This document shows positions 36,650 through 48,009 of a DNA stretch of 64,000 nt, one piece after another. The stretch comes from Moringa oleifera (Eukaryota; Streptophyta; Magnoliopsida; Brassicales; Moringaceae), in NCBI GenBank assembly GCA_021397835.1, contig JAJFZO010000889.1:1674001-1738000 (forward strand), written 5' to 3'. The notes beneath the pieces were generated by a model. The model did no database searches. It was not told the DNA's origin and saw only the letters and a list, made by a program, of their open reading frames with translations. The translations under genes and the position numbers were made by a program. The number at the start of each line of letters is the position of its first letter. Position 1 is the stretch's first letter.

Positions 36650-36686
36650 TTGTGGTCTCTTAATTGATTCTCCCAAAGAGACACGA
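36650..36686 (-). other. Conserved 3' stem-loop element of PLAT-8
   Basis: On the minus strand GTGTCTCTT pairs with AAGAGACCAC with one bulged base. The loop (GGGAGAATCAATT) is altered from the GTGAAATCCAATT of relatives. Confidence 0.5.
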
Positions 36687-36791
36687 TAGTCACACCAAGC
36701 AAACCATCTTATTTCACGGACACATACACCGGTAATGCAGAGAGCAGCGGTTATTCCATTAGTTTATTAAGGTCGTTGACACTCTCCTTGC

Positions 36792-37512
36792 TTAGCGCTT
36801 GCTCTTTCCGCTCAGTGCCACAACTGAGGACAAGATCTTGGACCCAAACTCGGCTCCATTGCGATGCATCAGACAGTTATTTCGGGTCACTGTGAGTCCA
36901 TTGAAAGTGGGCTGCAACCAGTTCTCCACCTTGAAGAACTGTCGAGAACAAGGGAGGTAAGCCCCAGTTGATATTACTTCGACATAGTTGCATTTCCAGT
37001 TAGGGTTGGGGCCCGATCCGTCGGAGGTGAGGCTCATGGCGCAGACGGGAGGGGACAGACATTTGCCCCTTCCACTGAAAATATCCAAATTACCTATCTC
37101 GAAGTAGTTGTAGTTGGGGCCCATCAGCCCGCCCCATTTGACGAGATTGTTGATATCAACGACGTCTCCGTTCACGTTGTAGAGCTTCAAGCTGATAATG
37201 GAGTCTGTGCCAGCATGTTCCTCCTTCCCGGTTTTCACATATATCGTGTACAGACAATTATTATTTTGATTCTGCAATAACATTAAAGAAACGTCAATAA
37301 ATTATAAATATTATTTCAACAAAATAATATTTTCCAACCAGAAAGATTTGTTCAATTGGCATCCATTAATTAATTAGAAACATTTTTCTTTTCAAGTCAA
37401 ATCTCCTTGCATATAAAAGAGAGCCCAAAAAATGGTAACTCACAGCAAAAGCGAAGGTTCCGAAAGTTAAAACCAAGAGAAGAGAAAGAAGAAGAGCGTG
37501 GACGGAAGCCAT
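36792..37512 (-). CDS. PLAT-8: A-type PLAT/LH2-domain protein
   Basis: Exon 1 37,512-37,444, exon 2 37,271-36,792 (intron 172 bp, donor GTGAGT rather than GTAAGT) give 182 aa. Signal peptide MASVHALLLSLLLVLTFG...FA, then NQNNNCLYTIYVKTGKEEHAG, KWGGLMGPNYNYF, LDIFSGRGKC and CAMSLTSDGSG (the glycosylation sequon lost by Asn to Ser). WYCDYV is changed to WKCNYV, followed by VENWL and a basic tail GKSKR. All six shared Cys are present. The TATA box is at 37,560-37,567. It is divergent from PLAT-9, now almost 10 kb away because of retroelement and repeat insertions. Confidence 0.93.
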
Positions 37513-37559
37513 GAAGATCCTGAGAGTGAAGCCTTTCAAAAGCCAAGAAGTGTTAACAC

Positions 37560-37575
37560 TATATATAGCCAACCA
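37560..37575 (-). promoter_or_regulatory. Core promoter of PLAT-8
   Basis: TATATATAG with an adjacent CCAAC (from CCAAT) on the plus strand, at the same spacing as PLAT-5. Further duplicated A-type promoter sequence continues to about 38,050. Confidence 0.7.
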
Positions 37576-38194
37576 GAGGTTAAATGACCCTCGTGTTCCT
37601 CAGTTTTACAAAATCGTAGAAAGAGATGGACCACAATAAAGACTGAATTTTAATTTTTTGTTTTGAATTAAAGGGTTTATTTATATTCCAAGTGATTCCC
37701 ATGTTGGTGTGCAGGCCGGTTGAATCTTGTTTATACTAATAATAAAGTTAAAAGATTTAAATTTTAAAAAATAGAAATATTAATTATTAAGAGAATTCAG
37801 TAAAAGTTATATAAAGGCATATGCTTGTTCATAAAATAATGCATATTTTAAACAATCAAAATCTTAAATGAATAATTGATATTTATTAAGCTTTGTCAAC
37901 ACAGGACACTGCAGTTTCTATATGATAATTTTTTTCAAAAAATAGGACCACTGTGAACGTCCAGTATTTGACAAGAAAAAGATGCACCACACCACTTTAT
38001 CTGAAACAATTAATATTAGTGCTGTCCTGTCCAGGCAAGCGCGCATCATGGCGAGATTGATTGCTACTTTTTAAAAAAAAAACTTTTATGTTATTTATTT
38101 AATAAAAATAAAATTATGTTCGATGATTCTGAATGCATTGATCCCGTAAACAACTTTTTTTTTTTAAAAAAGATTTTTATGTTATTCAAATCAA

Positions 38195-38735
38195 TTTTTA
38201 GGTGAATGTAAATGTTTGATATTTTTTACACAAGTGTTTATGTGAAGAAAATAGTGAATATTTTAATAAAATTTAAGTCTAAATTGATATAAGTTTGTTA
38301 TTCAAAATTAATTATAAATTTACTTATAATATAAATATAATTCATCTTAAACCTATTTAATTATAAAACTAAATTAAGTTCATCAACTTAAAATTTTGTA
38401 GACAAGGATTATCACTAAATTAAAATTGGAAATTATGATTGTTTATGAGTTATATTTTATATGAAAATAAATTTAAAATTATGTCAATTCAAAAACAAAT
38501 TTTTGTAAAAAAAATCCTTAAATTTATATTCAAATTTTTGTAAATAAAAATTGTTAATACTAATATATTTCTAAAAGTTTGAAATTGTAAAAAAAATAAT
38601 TTTTTAAATACATAATAATAATTATTAAAAATTGAAAGAGTATTTGGAGAGATAATTAGTCTGATGCTTAGAAGCAAAATTCAATTGACAACCACGTTTA
38701 GAAAATAAAGAATAAGAAAATTTCTTACTCCGGTT
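38195..38735. repeat. Direct repeat, copy 1 of about 540 bp
   Basis: Matches 40,310-40,820 in the same orientation; shared ATTTACTTAT, AAACCTATTTAAT, AAGGATTATCACTAAATTAA and GAAAATAAAGAATAAGAAAA landmarks. Ends beside a single copy of the 12.2 kb tandem-repeat motif. Confidence 0.75.
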
Positions 38736-40309
38736 TCTATTTTAAACAATAAAATTAAAGCTAATTGTTAAAATAGATGAAAACTTAAATCATTAAACTT
38801 TGGTTTCGATTAAGATTTAATTTAAAAATAATTAAGATTTTGATTTATAAACGTTTTAAATTTAAGTTTGATTCAGATTTAATTCAAATTCAAGATAAGT
38901 TTAAAATTGATTTAAAACAAAGAGGTTTTTTTAATAAAAGTATTTTATATGTAAATTAAATTTTTTAATGTTTTTAATAAAAATCAAGTGATCATATTTT
39001 TATTATAAAATATTTTTAAATTAAATTATATTATAAAAAATTTTAATTAATTTTTTTAATTAAATTATTTTTATATATTTGAATTAATTTAATTAAAATA
39101 AAATCAAAACCATAAATTTTGAATCATTAATTTTAATTTTAATTTAAAATTTATGTAAATTATAATTAAATTATAGGTAAAATAATTTTAATTAAATCAA
39201 AATTATTTATAATAATATGAGTTTGATTTAAATTATAAAAATTACAATTCAATTGGTATGAATGGAATCGTGATCAACCAACCAATTATTAGGTGCCTTA
39301 GTTAAGTTTGGGTAAGTGTTGTTGTCCTTGTCCTTTATCATGAATGCTGATGGGCCCAACGTTACTGCCCTACATAAGTTTGGATAAGTGCTATTGTCCT
39401 TGTCCTTTATCATAATTGATGATGGCCGCAACCTTTCTTTTTTCTGTTGCTCCACCAATAATTTTAACTTTACTTTTCTCCACAGGCGATTACGTGTTTC
39501 ACATTTATGAACTTTAATTAATTTTTAAAAAATTAAATGAAAGGTATGGTACACATTAATAATTTAATATAATAATAAAATTAATTATTCAAAAAATACT
39601 TATATCAAGATACTAGAAAAATCACACCAATTAAAACCTTATATCTAAATATTTTTTAAATATAAAAATTTCATCCAATAAATTTTATTAATTTTAATAT
39701 TCATAATTTTTACAATAATAACAACAACAACAATAATGATGATAATAATAATAATTTAAATTAATTTTCGTTAAGCTTAGCTTAAGAAAAGAATATTACT
39801 ACGATACTTAAAACTATAAAACTAACATCGACTAGGTTGAGTTAACTGTTGATCAGATTACGAGAAGATGATCCTAATTAGGTGGTTCCATTAGCATGAA
39901 GCATCAAGTAAAGTACTAAAATTTTTAGCATGTCAAACTTAATTATAAGAAAAATTTTAAGATTACTTAAGCTTAATCTAATTAAATTACTCTCTTGTAA
40001 TAATAACGTAAAAGTATCATTTAGAAATACAAGAAATTCAGGATTTAGTTAATAATCAAAATATTAATATTGTCCGAATAGAACAAGACTTACAGGTATA
40101 GTTCATACCTAAACAAGATGTAAAAATAATATACCGGATAGGTACTTTTGAACTTAAGATAGATTAAATTATAAAACAAATTATATCATCAATAATAAAA
40201 ATTAGATAATCCATATAATATATATATATACCAAATAATAGGTACCTTCATATAGCACTAGGCCAAGTAGCCACAAAACCCCTGTATCTACTAGGATTAC
40301 ATATGGCAA
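38736..40309. other. AT-rich spacer containing a partial B-type distal promoter copy
   Basis: 39,290-39,480 resembles 40,815-40,950 and the distal promoters of PLAT-7 and PLAT-9 (CTTGTCCTTTATCATGA, TTTCTTTTTTCTGTTG, CCACC-AATAATTT), including an internal duplication of TTGTCCTTGTCCTTTATCAT. No gene follows. Confidence 0.45.
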
Positions 40310-40820
40310 TGTTTATGTGAAAAAATAGGAAATATTTTTTAAAAAATTAAGTAGATTGATAAAATTTAAATTTTAAATTAATATAAATTTGTTGATCAAA
40401 AGTAATTATAAATTTACTTATGATATTAATATAATTCATTTTAAACCTATTTAATTTTGAAATTAAATTAAATTAATCAGCTTAAAATTTTGTAGATAAG
40501 GATTATCACTAAATTAAAATTCAAAATTAAGATTGTTTATATGTAAATAAATTTGAAATTCCATCAATTCAAGAACAAAATTTTGCAAAAAAAATCCGTA
40601 AATTTAAATTCAAAGTTTTGTAAATAAAAATTATTAATACTAATATATTCCTAAAAATTTGAAATTATTAAAAAAATAATTTTTAATGTTTTTAAATATA
40701 TGATAATATTTATTAAAAATTTTAAAAGTATTTAGAGAGATAATAAGTCTAAAAGCAAAACACAATTGATAACCACATTTAGAAAATAAAGAATAAGAAA
40801 ATTTCTTATTCCAATGCCAA
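40310..40820. repeat. Direct repeat, copy 2
   Basis: Second copy of the 38,195-38,735 segment, followed (40,815-40,950) by another distal promoter-like fragment without a gene. Confidence 0.75.
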
Positions 40821-41449
40821 CTGCCCTACATTAGTTGAACAAGTACCATTGTCATTGTCCTTCATCATGAGCGATCATGGTCCCAAACTTTCTTTTTCTG
40901 TTGGTTCACCTATAATTTCAAACTTTACTTTTCTTGACATGATCATTTGTTTTATTTTTTTAATGAATTTTTAATTAATTTTTTAAAAAATTAAATTAAA
41001 AATATAGTATGCATTAATAATCAAATTTAATAATAAAAAAATTAATTATACAAAAAATACTTGTAATAAGATATTAAAAAGATTGCATCAACTAAACTTT
41101 TATATCTCAATATTTTTTTATTACAGAACTTTCGTTCAATAAATTTCGTTGAATCAATTTTAATATTTATGATTTTTTAATACATTAAATAATAATTATA
41201 TTCTTATAAGTTTATATGAATATTTAAAAAATAATTTTTTATTAATCAATTAAAAAAGAAAAATTATGATCTTCTTTTGACATGTTTATTCAACCATTAT
41301 ATTTTATAAAAAGTTAATGATTAATTATTATAAAGATATAAGCATCATTTAATGCATTACATATAGTAAGTATTAAACTTATCAGAATCTATTGTGTAAA
41401 AATCTCATATTAAAAAAATGTCAAAAATATAAATCTTAAAATAATTAAC

Positions 41450-41750
41450 TTTTAATAACAACAATATGTGCTACAACAACAATAGTAACAATAACAACAA
41501 CTAAAAAAACAACAATAACAATAATAATAACAATAACTACAATAACAACAACAACGACAATAATAATAATAATAACAATGACTACAATAACAACAACAAT
41601 GACAATAACAATAATAATAATTATAATAAAAACAAAAATAATAATAACAATAACAACAATAATATTAATAGTAAACAACAATAATAATAATAATAACAAT
41701 AATAATAACAAGAACAATAATAATATCAATAGTGATAATAATATGTATAC
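41450..41750. repeat. Imperfect (AAC/AAT)n trinucleotide tract
   Basis: About 300 bp almost wholly of AAC and AAT triplets with occasional GAC or GAT. Open frames through it on both strands are artefacts of the triplet pattern. Confidence 0.9.
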
Positions 41751-41759
41751 ATTTATAAT

Positions 41760-42900
41760 AACTTAAAATAATTGTCTATCTACCTTTTTAATTATCTTTT
41801 CAAGATATTATATTATCTATCTTTAAAGATAATATTCATTTTGATTCAAGGTCCACATCGTATCGGATTAGGCCTATTCTAGTAGTCATGAACTCATTAT
41901 TTAATAATTAAGGTCATCCACAAGAAAGTTTGATGAGCTTTTCACAATTAACAACTGAGTCAAGTTTATCGACTTGAAAAACGTGTGGCTCGTGACCTAC
42001 CATCGGCTTGGTCCATTAAGCTACATTTATAGGTTACTCTTCCAAACCTTAAATAAGCCAATTTAATGACTTTTAATGAGTCATTTACCCAATGAACTTT
42101 ATATGACTCAACTTGACAGACAAGCTTATTTATTATTTTTAATAAAAATATTATGAAAACAATTAAATTAAGAACTTCAAACTTTTAAAATATTAAGTCT
42201 ATAACAAACTTTGTGCATTGAAATAAATAGAACTAAAAAATAGTATATATTATTATCTAATTATAAGATAAAATTTAACATGCAAAGTAAATAATATTAA
42301 TAGGCATTTAAGATTATAAATTTCTTTCATAAAAATTAAATACATTAGACGAAGTTAGATTTACTTTTATAAGATCTACTAACTCATAAAGAATGTATAA
42401 ATTATATATACATATATATGTATGTTGCCTTATTTTTCAATATGATAGCACATTAAAATTTGGTAATATTTTAACAAAATCTAATCTTATATATATATGA
42501 TATATATAATATAATAATTATATATATAGATTAATAATTGGTAGAAAATATTGATGGATTATGTTATTAATTTGAATTCTTTTGATTGGTAAAATTTTTT
42601 ATATTTATGAAATTTATTACATATATAAAAATTTAATTTAATTTAAATAAGCTAAATGGGCTTGGATATATTATTGAAAAAGAGAATTTTAAACGAAAAA
42701 AAAAGAGAGGTTTGAATGGAAAAGTGTATTATTTTCTTTTGAATTAGGATGTATTTCTTTGAAAAGATACACTTCTTCAAAAGTTACTTTTAGACCCCTA
42801 TATAAAGCCCTCTCATATCCATTTCCATCATCCAAAAAAAATAAAAATAAAAATCAACTCATTCTTTCTTCTTCCTCCTTTGAAAAATAAAATTTAATTT
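41760..42900. other. AT-rich DNA left of the copia remnant
   Basis: 41,790-41,835 shares TATCTATCTTTAAAGATAATATTCAT with 44,215-44,310, suggesting the element once extended this far. A TATA-like CTATATAAAGCCC at about 42,799 could be the U3 promoter of the following LTR. Confidence 0.35.
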
Positions 42901-44150
42901 GAGAGACAACAACTATAAGTTGATTTGTTATTTTTATGAATTGTAGTGCTATTTTCGCAAGAAGAGATCGTTGTGTCCTGGGAGATATCCACCATCAAAT
43001 TAATAGCATCAATTATGGGGTGATTTTATGATATAGAGTCAAACTCTTGGCTTGATCTAATACAACTACAGTAGTACGCGTTGTAAGTTCTTGTAAGTCT
43101 AGTTTCATTTATTATTTATCTAATTACTTGGTTAAAGTAATTTAAATATTATTTCAAATTATTGGTTTGTATATTATCGAATATAACAAACAACAAAATC
43201 ATAAGAACTATATTTTCACAATTGGAGGTGGAGCTATATCATATAAATTCTTCAAACAAACATGTATAGCAAAGTCCACTATGAAATCAGAATTTATAGC
43301 TTTAGACAAAGATGGATAAGAAGTAGAATGGCTTCGAAATTTTCTAGAGGATGTTCCATATTGGACAAAGCCTATACCTGTTATATGTATTCATTGTGAT
43401 AGCCAATCAACAATTAGTAAAGCACAAAGTAACATACATAATGGTAAGTCTAGACACATTTGTCAATGACATGATAATGTGAGGCAGTTACTTTCAAATG
43501 GAGTAATTTTAATTGCTTATATAACGTCAAGAACAATCTTGTGGATTCATTTATTAAAAGTTTGCTTAGAGATAAAGTAATCTGCTCTTCAAGAGGAATG
43601 AGATTAGAGCCTATGATAAAAAGGTCATCGTGATGGTAACCCAACCTAGCTGACTGAAAATCTTAATATCTAGGCTCAAAAGAGATAACTATGTTATGAA
43701 GTTCTTAGTAGCTACACGAAAAAGATAACATCTTTATCTTTTACCCATTTATGTGGTGAAATAATGCCGTCTGTGATATGTGCTAGGATAAACTAAGTTT
43801 TTAATGATTCTTTTAGCTTGGAAAGCGAACTAAGGTATAACAGACAAAACTTGTTATAAGAGATAACAATCATAAGTTGGTTCATTGTTTTTATGAATTG
43901 AAGTATTACTTTCATAAGAAAAGATTGCTGCATCCTAAGAGATATTCGCCATTAACCCAATAATATTAACTGTAGGGTGATAGGATATAAAGTCAAGCTT
44001 TAGTCTTGATCTAACACAAGTACAGTGCTACGTGTTGCAAATTACCTAGTTTAATTTATTATTTATCTGATTATTTGACTAAAGTATTTTAAATATTATT
44101 TCAAATTATTAGTTTGTGTACTATCAATATAACAAATAACAATAATAAAC
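42900..44150 (+). mobile_element. Decayed Ty1/copia: two LTR-like repeats around an RNase H fragment
   Basis: Direct repeats 42,900-43,199 and 43,853-44,150 share AAGTTGRTTYRTTRTTTTTATGAATTG, a GAGATAT-CGCCAT stretch, GGGTGAT, AGTCAA and TATTATTTATCT-ATTA, in order. Between them 43,195-43,640 translates, with stops and frameshifts, to the copia RNase H region: GGGAISYKFFKQTC(I)AKSTM-KSEFIALDK, EWLRNFLEDVPYW, VICIHCDSQ and HNGKSRHI. No complete gene remains. Confidence 0.8.
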
Positions 44151-44549
44151 AACATATATAACTCATTAGCATGTTTAATTGTTATGTGTCATGTGATAAC
44201 CTTGATTATATCTATCTTTAAGGAGAATATCTATCTTGATTAATTGTATCTATCTTTAAAAATAATATCTATCTTGATTATATGTATTTTTAAAAATAAT
44301 ATTCATCTTGATTATATTTATCTTTTTAGAAACTTTCAATTATATAGCTTTTATCTCTTCCACTTTAATTTTTTTTCTTTTATTGGTTATCAAAAAGTTA
44401 GAGAAACACTTTTAACAAGTTGTTCAAAATTTTTATCATGAGAGTGCACCATTATAAAAGTGGTCATTCAATCCTAAAAGTTACAGTGTTTTATTATTTT
44501 ATTTTATTTTTATCTTGTGCACTAATTGCTGCAAATGTCTCTTCATGAT

Positions 44550-44776
44550 ACCTTTATGATTGAGTGATTGAATTTCATTTCTATCCAACAAGAGAAGGTT
44601 AATGATTTGTTGGATGTCTTGAATTTGACTGAACAACCACCAGTAAAGAAACGCTAACCACTATGACAACTTGCTAAAAAGTTGGACCAAGATAAATTAG
44701 GTATGCCATCACACTATTATTAGTACACTTTCTAATGGATTTATAATGTTTATTGCACCTACAAGTTTGTACAATA

Positions 44777-44817
<41 letters not shown>

Positions 44818-46110
44818 ATAGAAGATGCTACATCTTCGAAATATACAATAAGAATTTTCATAAATTTAAGATGGTTGATAACAAGAAAGTTTTTGCACAT
44901 ATTCATAAATATCACATGCTTTTCAATGATCTAAGATATAAAGATATAGTATTACAAAACGAGCTTATATCTCTAGTAGCTTAATTGAGAAATTATCAAA
45001 TTCTTGAAGATATTACAAAAATAACATGAAACCCACAAAAAGAAGAAGGCAAAGGAGTTTTGAATATGTTACTGTGCATATTAGGATTGAGGAGAAAATT
45101 TGTCTTAAAGATAAAGTTTAAGAGGCTAAAAAGTTAATCTTTAAACTAATCTTTTAGATTTATGAAGAAAAAGTATACCAAACCCAACATAAAGTAGTTC
45201 TCCAACAGCAAAAGCCTCACTTTTAAAAAATAAAGGAGTTCTTTTGTTTGTGCAAAACCAAGGCAACATATCGCTCATAATAGACATAGACATCATAAAA
45301 GTATCAAAAGTCCCACTAAAGCTAACTTGTAGTAGGAAATGATGAAGGGATAGTTACGTTTATGGGATCCCAAATAAATATGGCAACTATCCGGAAAAAA
45401 TGATTAGGTGGTGATTGTGGAGCTTCCAAGCACATGTGTATTGATAGAAATTCCTTTTATGATTATACTTTAGGGAAAGAAGAAAAACGACATGTTTATC
45501 TGGATGATTTTCCTTCTGTACCTGTGGTGGGGAAGGAAATAGTTTTTTGTAAGACTTTTGGAAAAAGTCTATCTCTAAATAATGCACTTCATGTCTCTAA
45601 TATTAGATATTATATAAGTATATTATGAAAAATAGGAGTGAAAGGGTCATTTGAAGGGAACAACATTATCATGATGACTAAAAATGAGAAATTAATTTAT
45701 TGAAAAAGAGTAGTATTTTTTAATAATTTTTTTGAGCTTAAAATACTCAATAATGATAAATGAAAATGCATTATCTTTTGAATATATAATTGATTCAATT
45801 GGTTCACGTGAATTATTCACGTATGAAAAATGGAAGAATGTGAATTGATATCTGATATAACGTTACGAACATTGAGGCATGTGACATATGTGTAGTAATT
45901 AAATCCACTAAAAAAAATATGTAAATCAATAGTGAAAATGGAAACAAAATTTTCTAGTTTAATTCATAATGATCTAAGTAATTTAAATGAAACCATAACT
46001 AAGGGTGATAAAAATTTTATGTACTCTTTATGGATGATTACTCAAGATATACCAAGTTATATCATTTGAGAAATATATAAAGATGAAACTTTTGGTATTT
46101 TTTTAATGTG
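44550..46110 (+). mobile_element. Decayed Ty1/copia gag, protease and integrase start
   Basis: In order with many stops: gag-like NELISLVA and YVTVHIRIEEKI (about 44,870-45,120), a worn zinc-knuckle region (CAKPRQHIAHN, about 45,255), a protease-like DCGASKHMCIDRNSFYDY (about 45,414-45,620, Ser of DSGA changed to Cys) continuing to LNNALHVSNIR, then integrase start (FYVLFMDDYSRYTKLYHLRN-like, about 46,010-46,075). It stops abruptly near 46,100. A TA microsatellite interrupts gag at 44,780-44,814. Non-functional. Confidence 0.75.
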
Positions 46111-46700
46111 AGCCTCATAGTACCATTAAGTGATTGATGGTTTGATTTTGATGATAACAAACATATTATGTTAGATTAACTTGATAAAATTAAGTGTGTA
46201 ATGCTTAATTAGCAAAGTCATGAATAAGGAGCTGCAACAAGCATTGGGCTCAAATGAAGAAAGCAGAAATTAGAACTTAGGTAATTAGATTAGTTTCTTC
46301 AATTCAATTTTAAAGTCTTGTTTGCCAGATAAGTTGAATGAACACATACAAAATTCATACATCCTTTTCAAATAATTTTCAACTTAAAGTTAATATTTTT
46401 AAAATGAGATTCCAAGTAAAACTTCGAAAAGGTTTTTCAATTGATCTCAACTTCGCAAAATATTTTTGATATAAACTAGATTTGGGACCTAAGAAAATAG
46501 GTAAGAATAACAGTGTAAGAGAGAGCATTCAGCGACACTACTGTTGAGCAACACTATCGATCCATGGACGGTACTAATGGTTCAGCCTTTGACTAAAGCG
46601 GCTTTATTGGATGACCAGATCAAAATTTGAATTTTTGTTACTTGCTAGTTGCAGCATTACTATAAGTTCTAAGAGGTGGCAGTATCGGTTGGGGTTTCAA
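46110..46700. other. Possible second LTR-type fragment
   Basis: Begins with TGATTGATGG and TTTGATGATAACAAAC, a form often seen at plant LTR starts, and includes ACTACTG/GGTACTA-type triplet repetition near 46,535-46,585. No coding part or partner LTR was found. Confidence 0.3.
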
Positions 46701-46734
46701 TTAAAACATAAATGTGAACTGCGGCTAGATCGTT

Positions 46735-47130
46735 GTGACACATGCTTTTGTCCTCCTCTTTTATGATGATGGTCCTACCTATTATTTTCACCTGTGGTCC
46801 ACCTGTAATTTCAGCTTTAATTTTTTTTTCCGACATCCACGTGGTTCGCATCGTCACAGTTCCATTAGAATATAATTTTATTCCTTTTTAGGAAAAAAAA
46901 TTAAAGCTAAAAATGAGCTACACATTGCTAACAAAACATAATATTATAATAATTATAATAATAATCCGTCACTTAAGAAACGAAATTTCAGTCTTCCCTA
47001 CCTAAAGCTTTAGCAAACCAGGGAGCAACGCGTGGCGAGTTTGAGCCCTCAGCATGCAGAAGACTGGACCACTCCTTGCCAACATTAGGTTAGGATGCGC
47101 CTCTTTTCAATGTCTAAATGGCTTTATATA
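46735..47130 (+). promoter_or_regulatory. PLAT-9 promoter region
   Basis: 46,755-46,860 matches the distal promoter of PLAT-7. 46,985-47,080 (AGCAAACCAGGGAGCAACGC, GTGGCGAGTTTGAGCCCTCA) matches segments upstream of PLAT-4 and PLAT-6, but here the ACGTGG box reads GCGTGG. The core is AATGG-CTTTATATA at 47,117-47,130. Confidence 0.6.
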
Positions 47131-47166
47131 GCTTTAGACAAGCAAGAAGTTTCAGGCTTGAACTCT

Positions 47167-47819
47167 ATGGATCGCGTCCACGTCCTTCTCCTTTCTCTCT
47201 TTCTGGTTTTCTCCCTTGTCATCGTCACTCTTGCTGTAAGTTGCCCTTTCAAAACCACCTGACCCTCAACATCTGCATCTTCTTTTTAACTTTTTCAAGT
47301 TTTAATTTTATTTGTTATTTCGTAAATAAAATGCAGGATCAAGATGCTAACGGTGACGACGATGACAATAGTTGTGTGTACATGATATACGTTCAGACTG
47401 GGTCAAAGTTTTTCGCGGGCACGGACTCCATCATCAGCCTGAAATTGTTTAACGTGTACGACGAAACAGTGAGCATCGACAATCTAGTGAAATGGGGCGG
47501 GCTAATGGGTCCCCAACACGATTATTTCGAGATTGGCAATTTGGATATCTTCAGCGGCAGAGGCAAGTGTCTTGTGGCTCCTGTCTGTGCCATGAACGTC
47601 ACCTCCGATGGCTCGGGCAGTTTTCCCGGCTGGTACTGCGAGTATGTCCAGGTGACTTCAGCTGAGCCCAACTCAACCTGTACTAAGCGGCAGTTCAAGG
47701 TGCAGCAGTGGCTGGTCCCTGATAGCCTCACGGTGACCACGGATAACTGTTTTCCTAGCTCTGTCAGGGATTCGAGTCGAGTCAAGTCTGGGTGGGGTGC
47801 TTTGTCCTATGTTGCATGA
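47167..47819 (+). CDS. PLAT-9: B-type PLAT/LH2-domain protein
   Basis: Exons 47,167-47,235 and 47,337-47,819 (intron 101 bp) give 183 aa. The signal peptide starts MDRVHVLLLSLFLVFS, with MDR instead of MAR from a single G-to-A change. Acidic linker DQDANGDDDDNS, then CVYMIYVQTG, FAGTDSIISLKLFN, KWGGLMGPQHDYF, LDIFSGRGKC, CAMNVTSDGSG (sequon kept), WYCEYV, VQQWL and an end GALSYVA. All six shared Cys are present, so this looks fully functional and is close to a B-type consensus. A longer frame starts upstream at 47,118 and reads through the intron; it is in the exon 2 phase, not the exon 1 phase, and is spurious. AATAAA follows near 47,862. Confidence 0.93.
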
Positions 47820-48009
47820 AAGAACTAAGCACTAATCCAGGAGGCTGGAGATTTGACCCCATAAATAAAGTAATGCAATAATCTTCCATTATTATAATGG
47901 ATCAGTTAAAAAGGGGTATTATGCTCTTATAATTATTACTCCTAGTAGCATAATAAGAATTCGAAACGTCTCCTCCGCGAGAGACACAATTAGGTGATTG
48001 ACAGGAACA

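Noticed and set aside
41445..41766. Hydrophobic Ile/Val-rich and Asn/Thr-rich frames
   Set aside because: They are translations of the AAC/AAT triplet tract, not genes.
47118..47819. 233-codon frame across the PLAT-9 locus
   Set aside because: Same artefact: the upstream part is out of phase with exon 1 and includes the intron.
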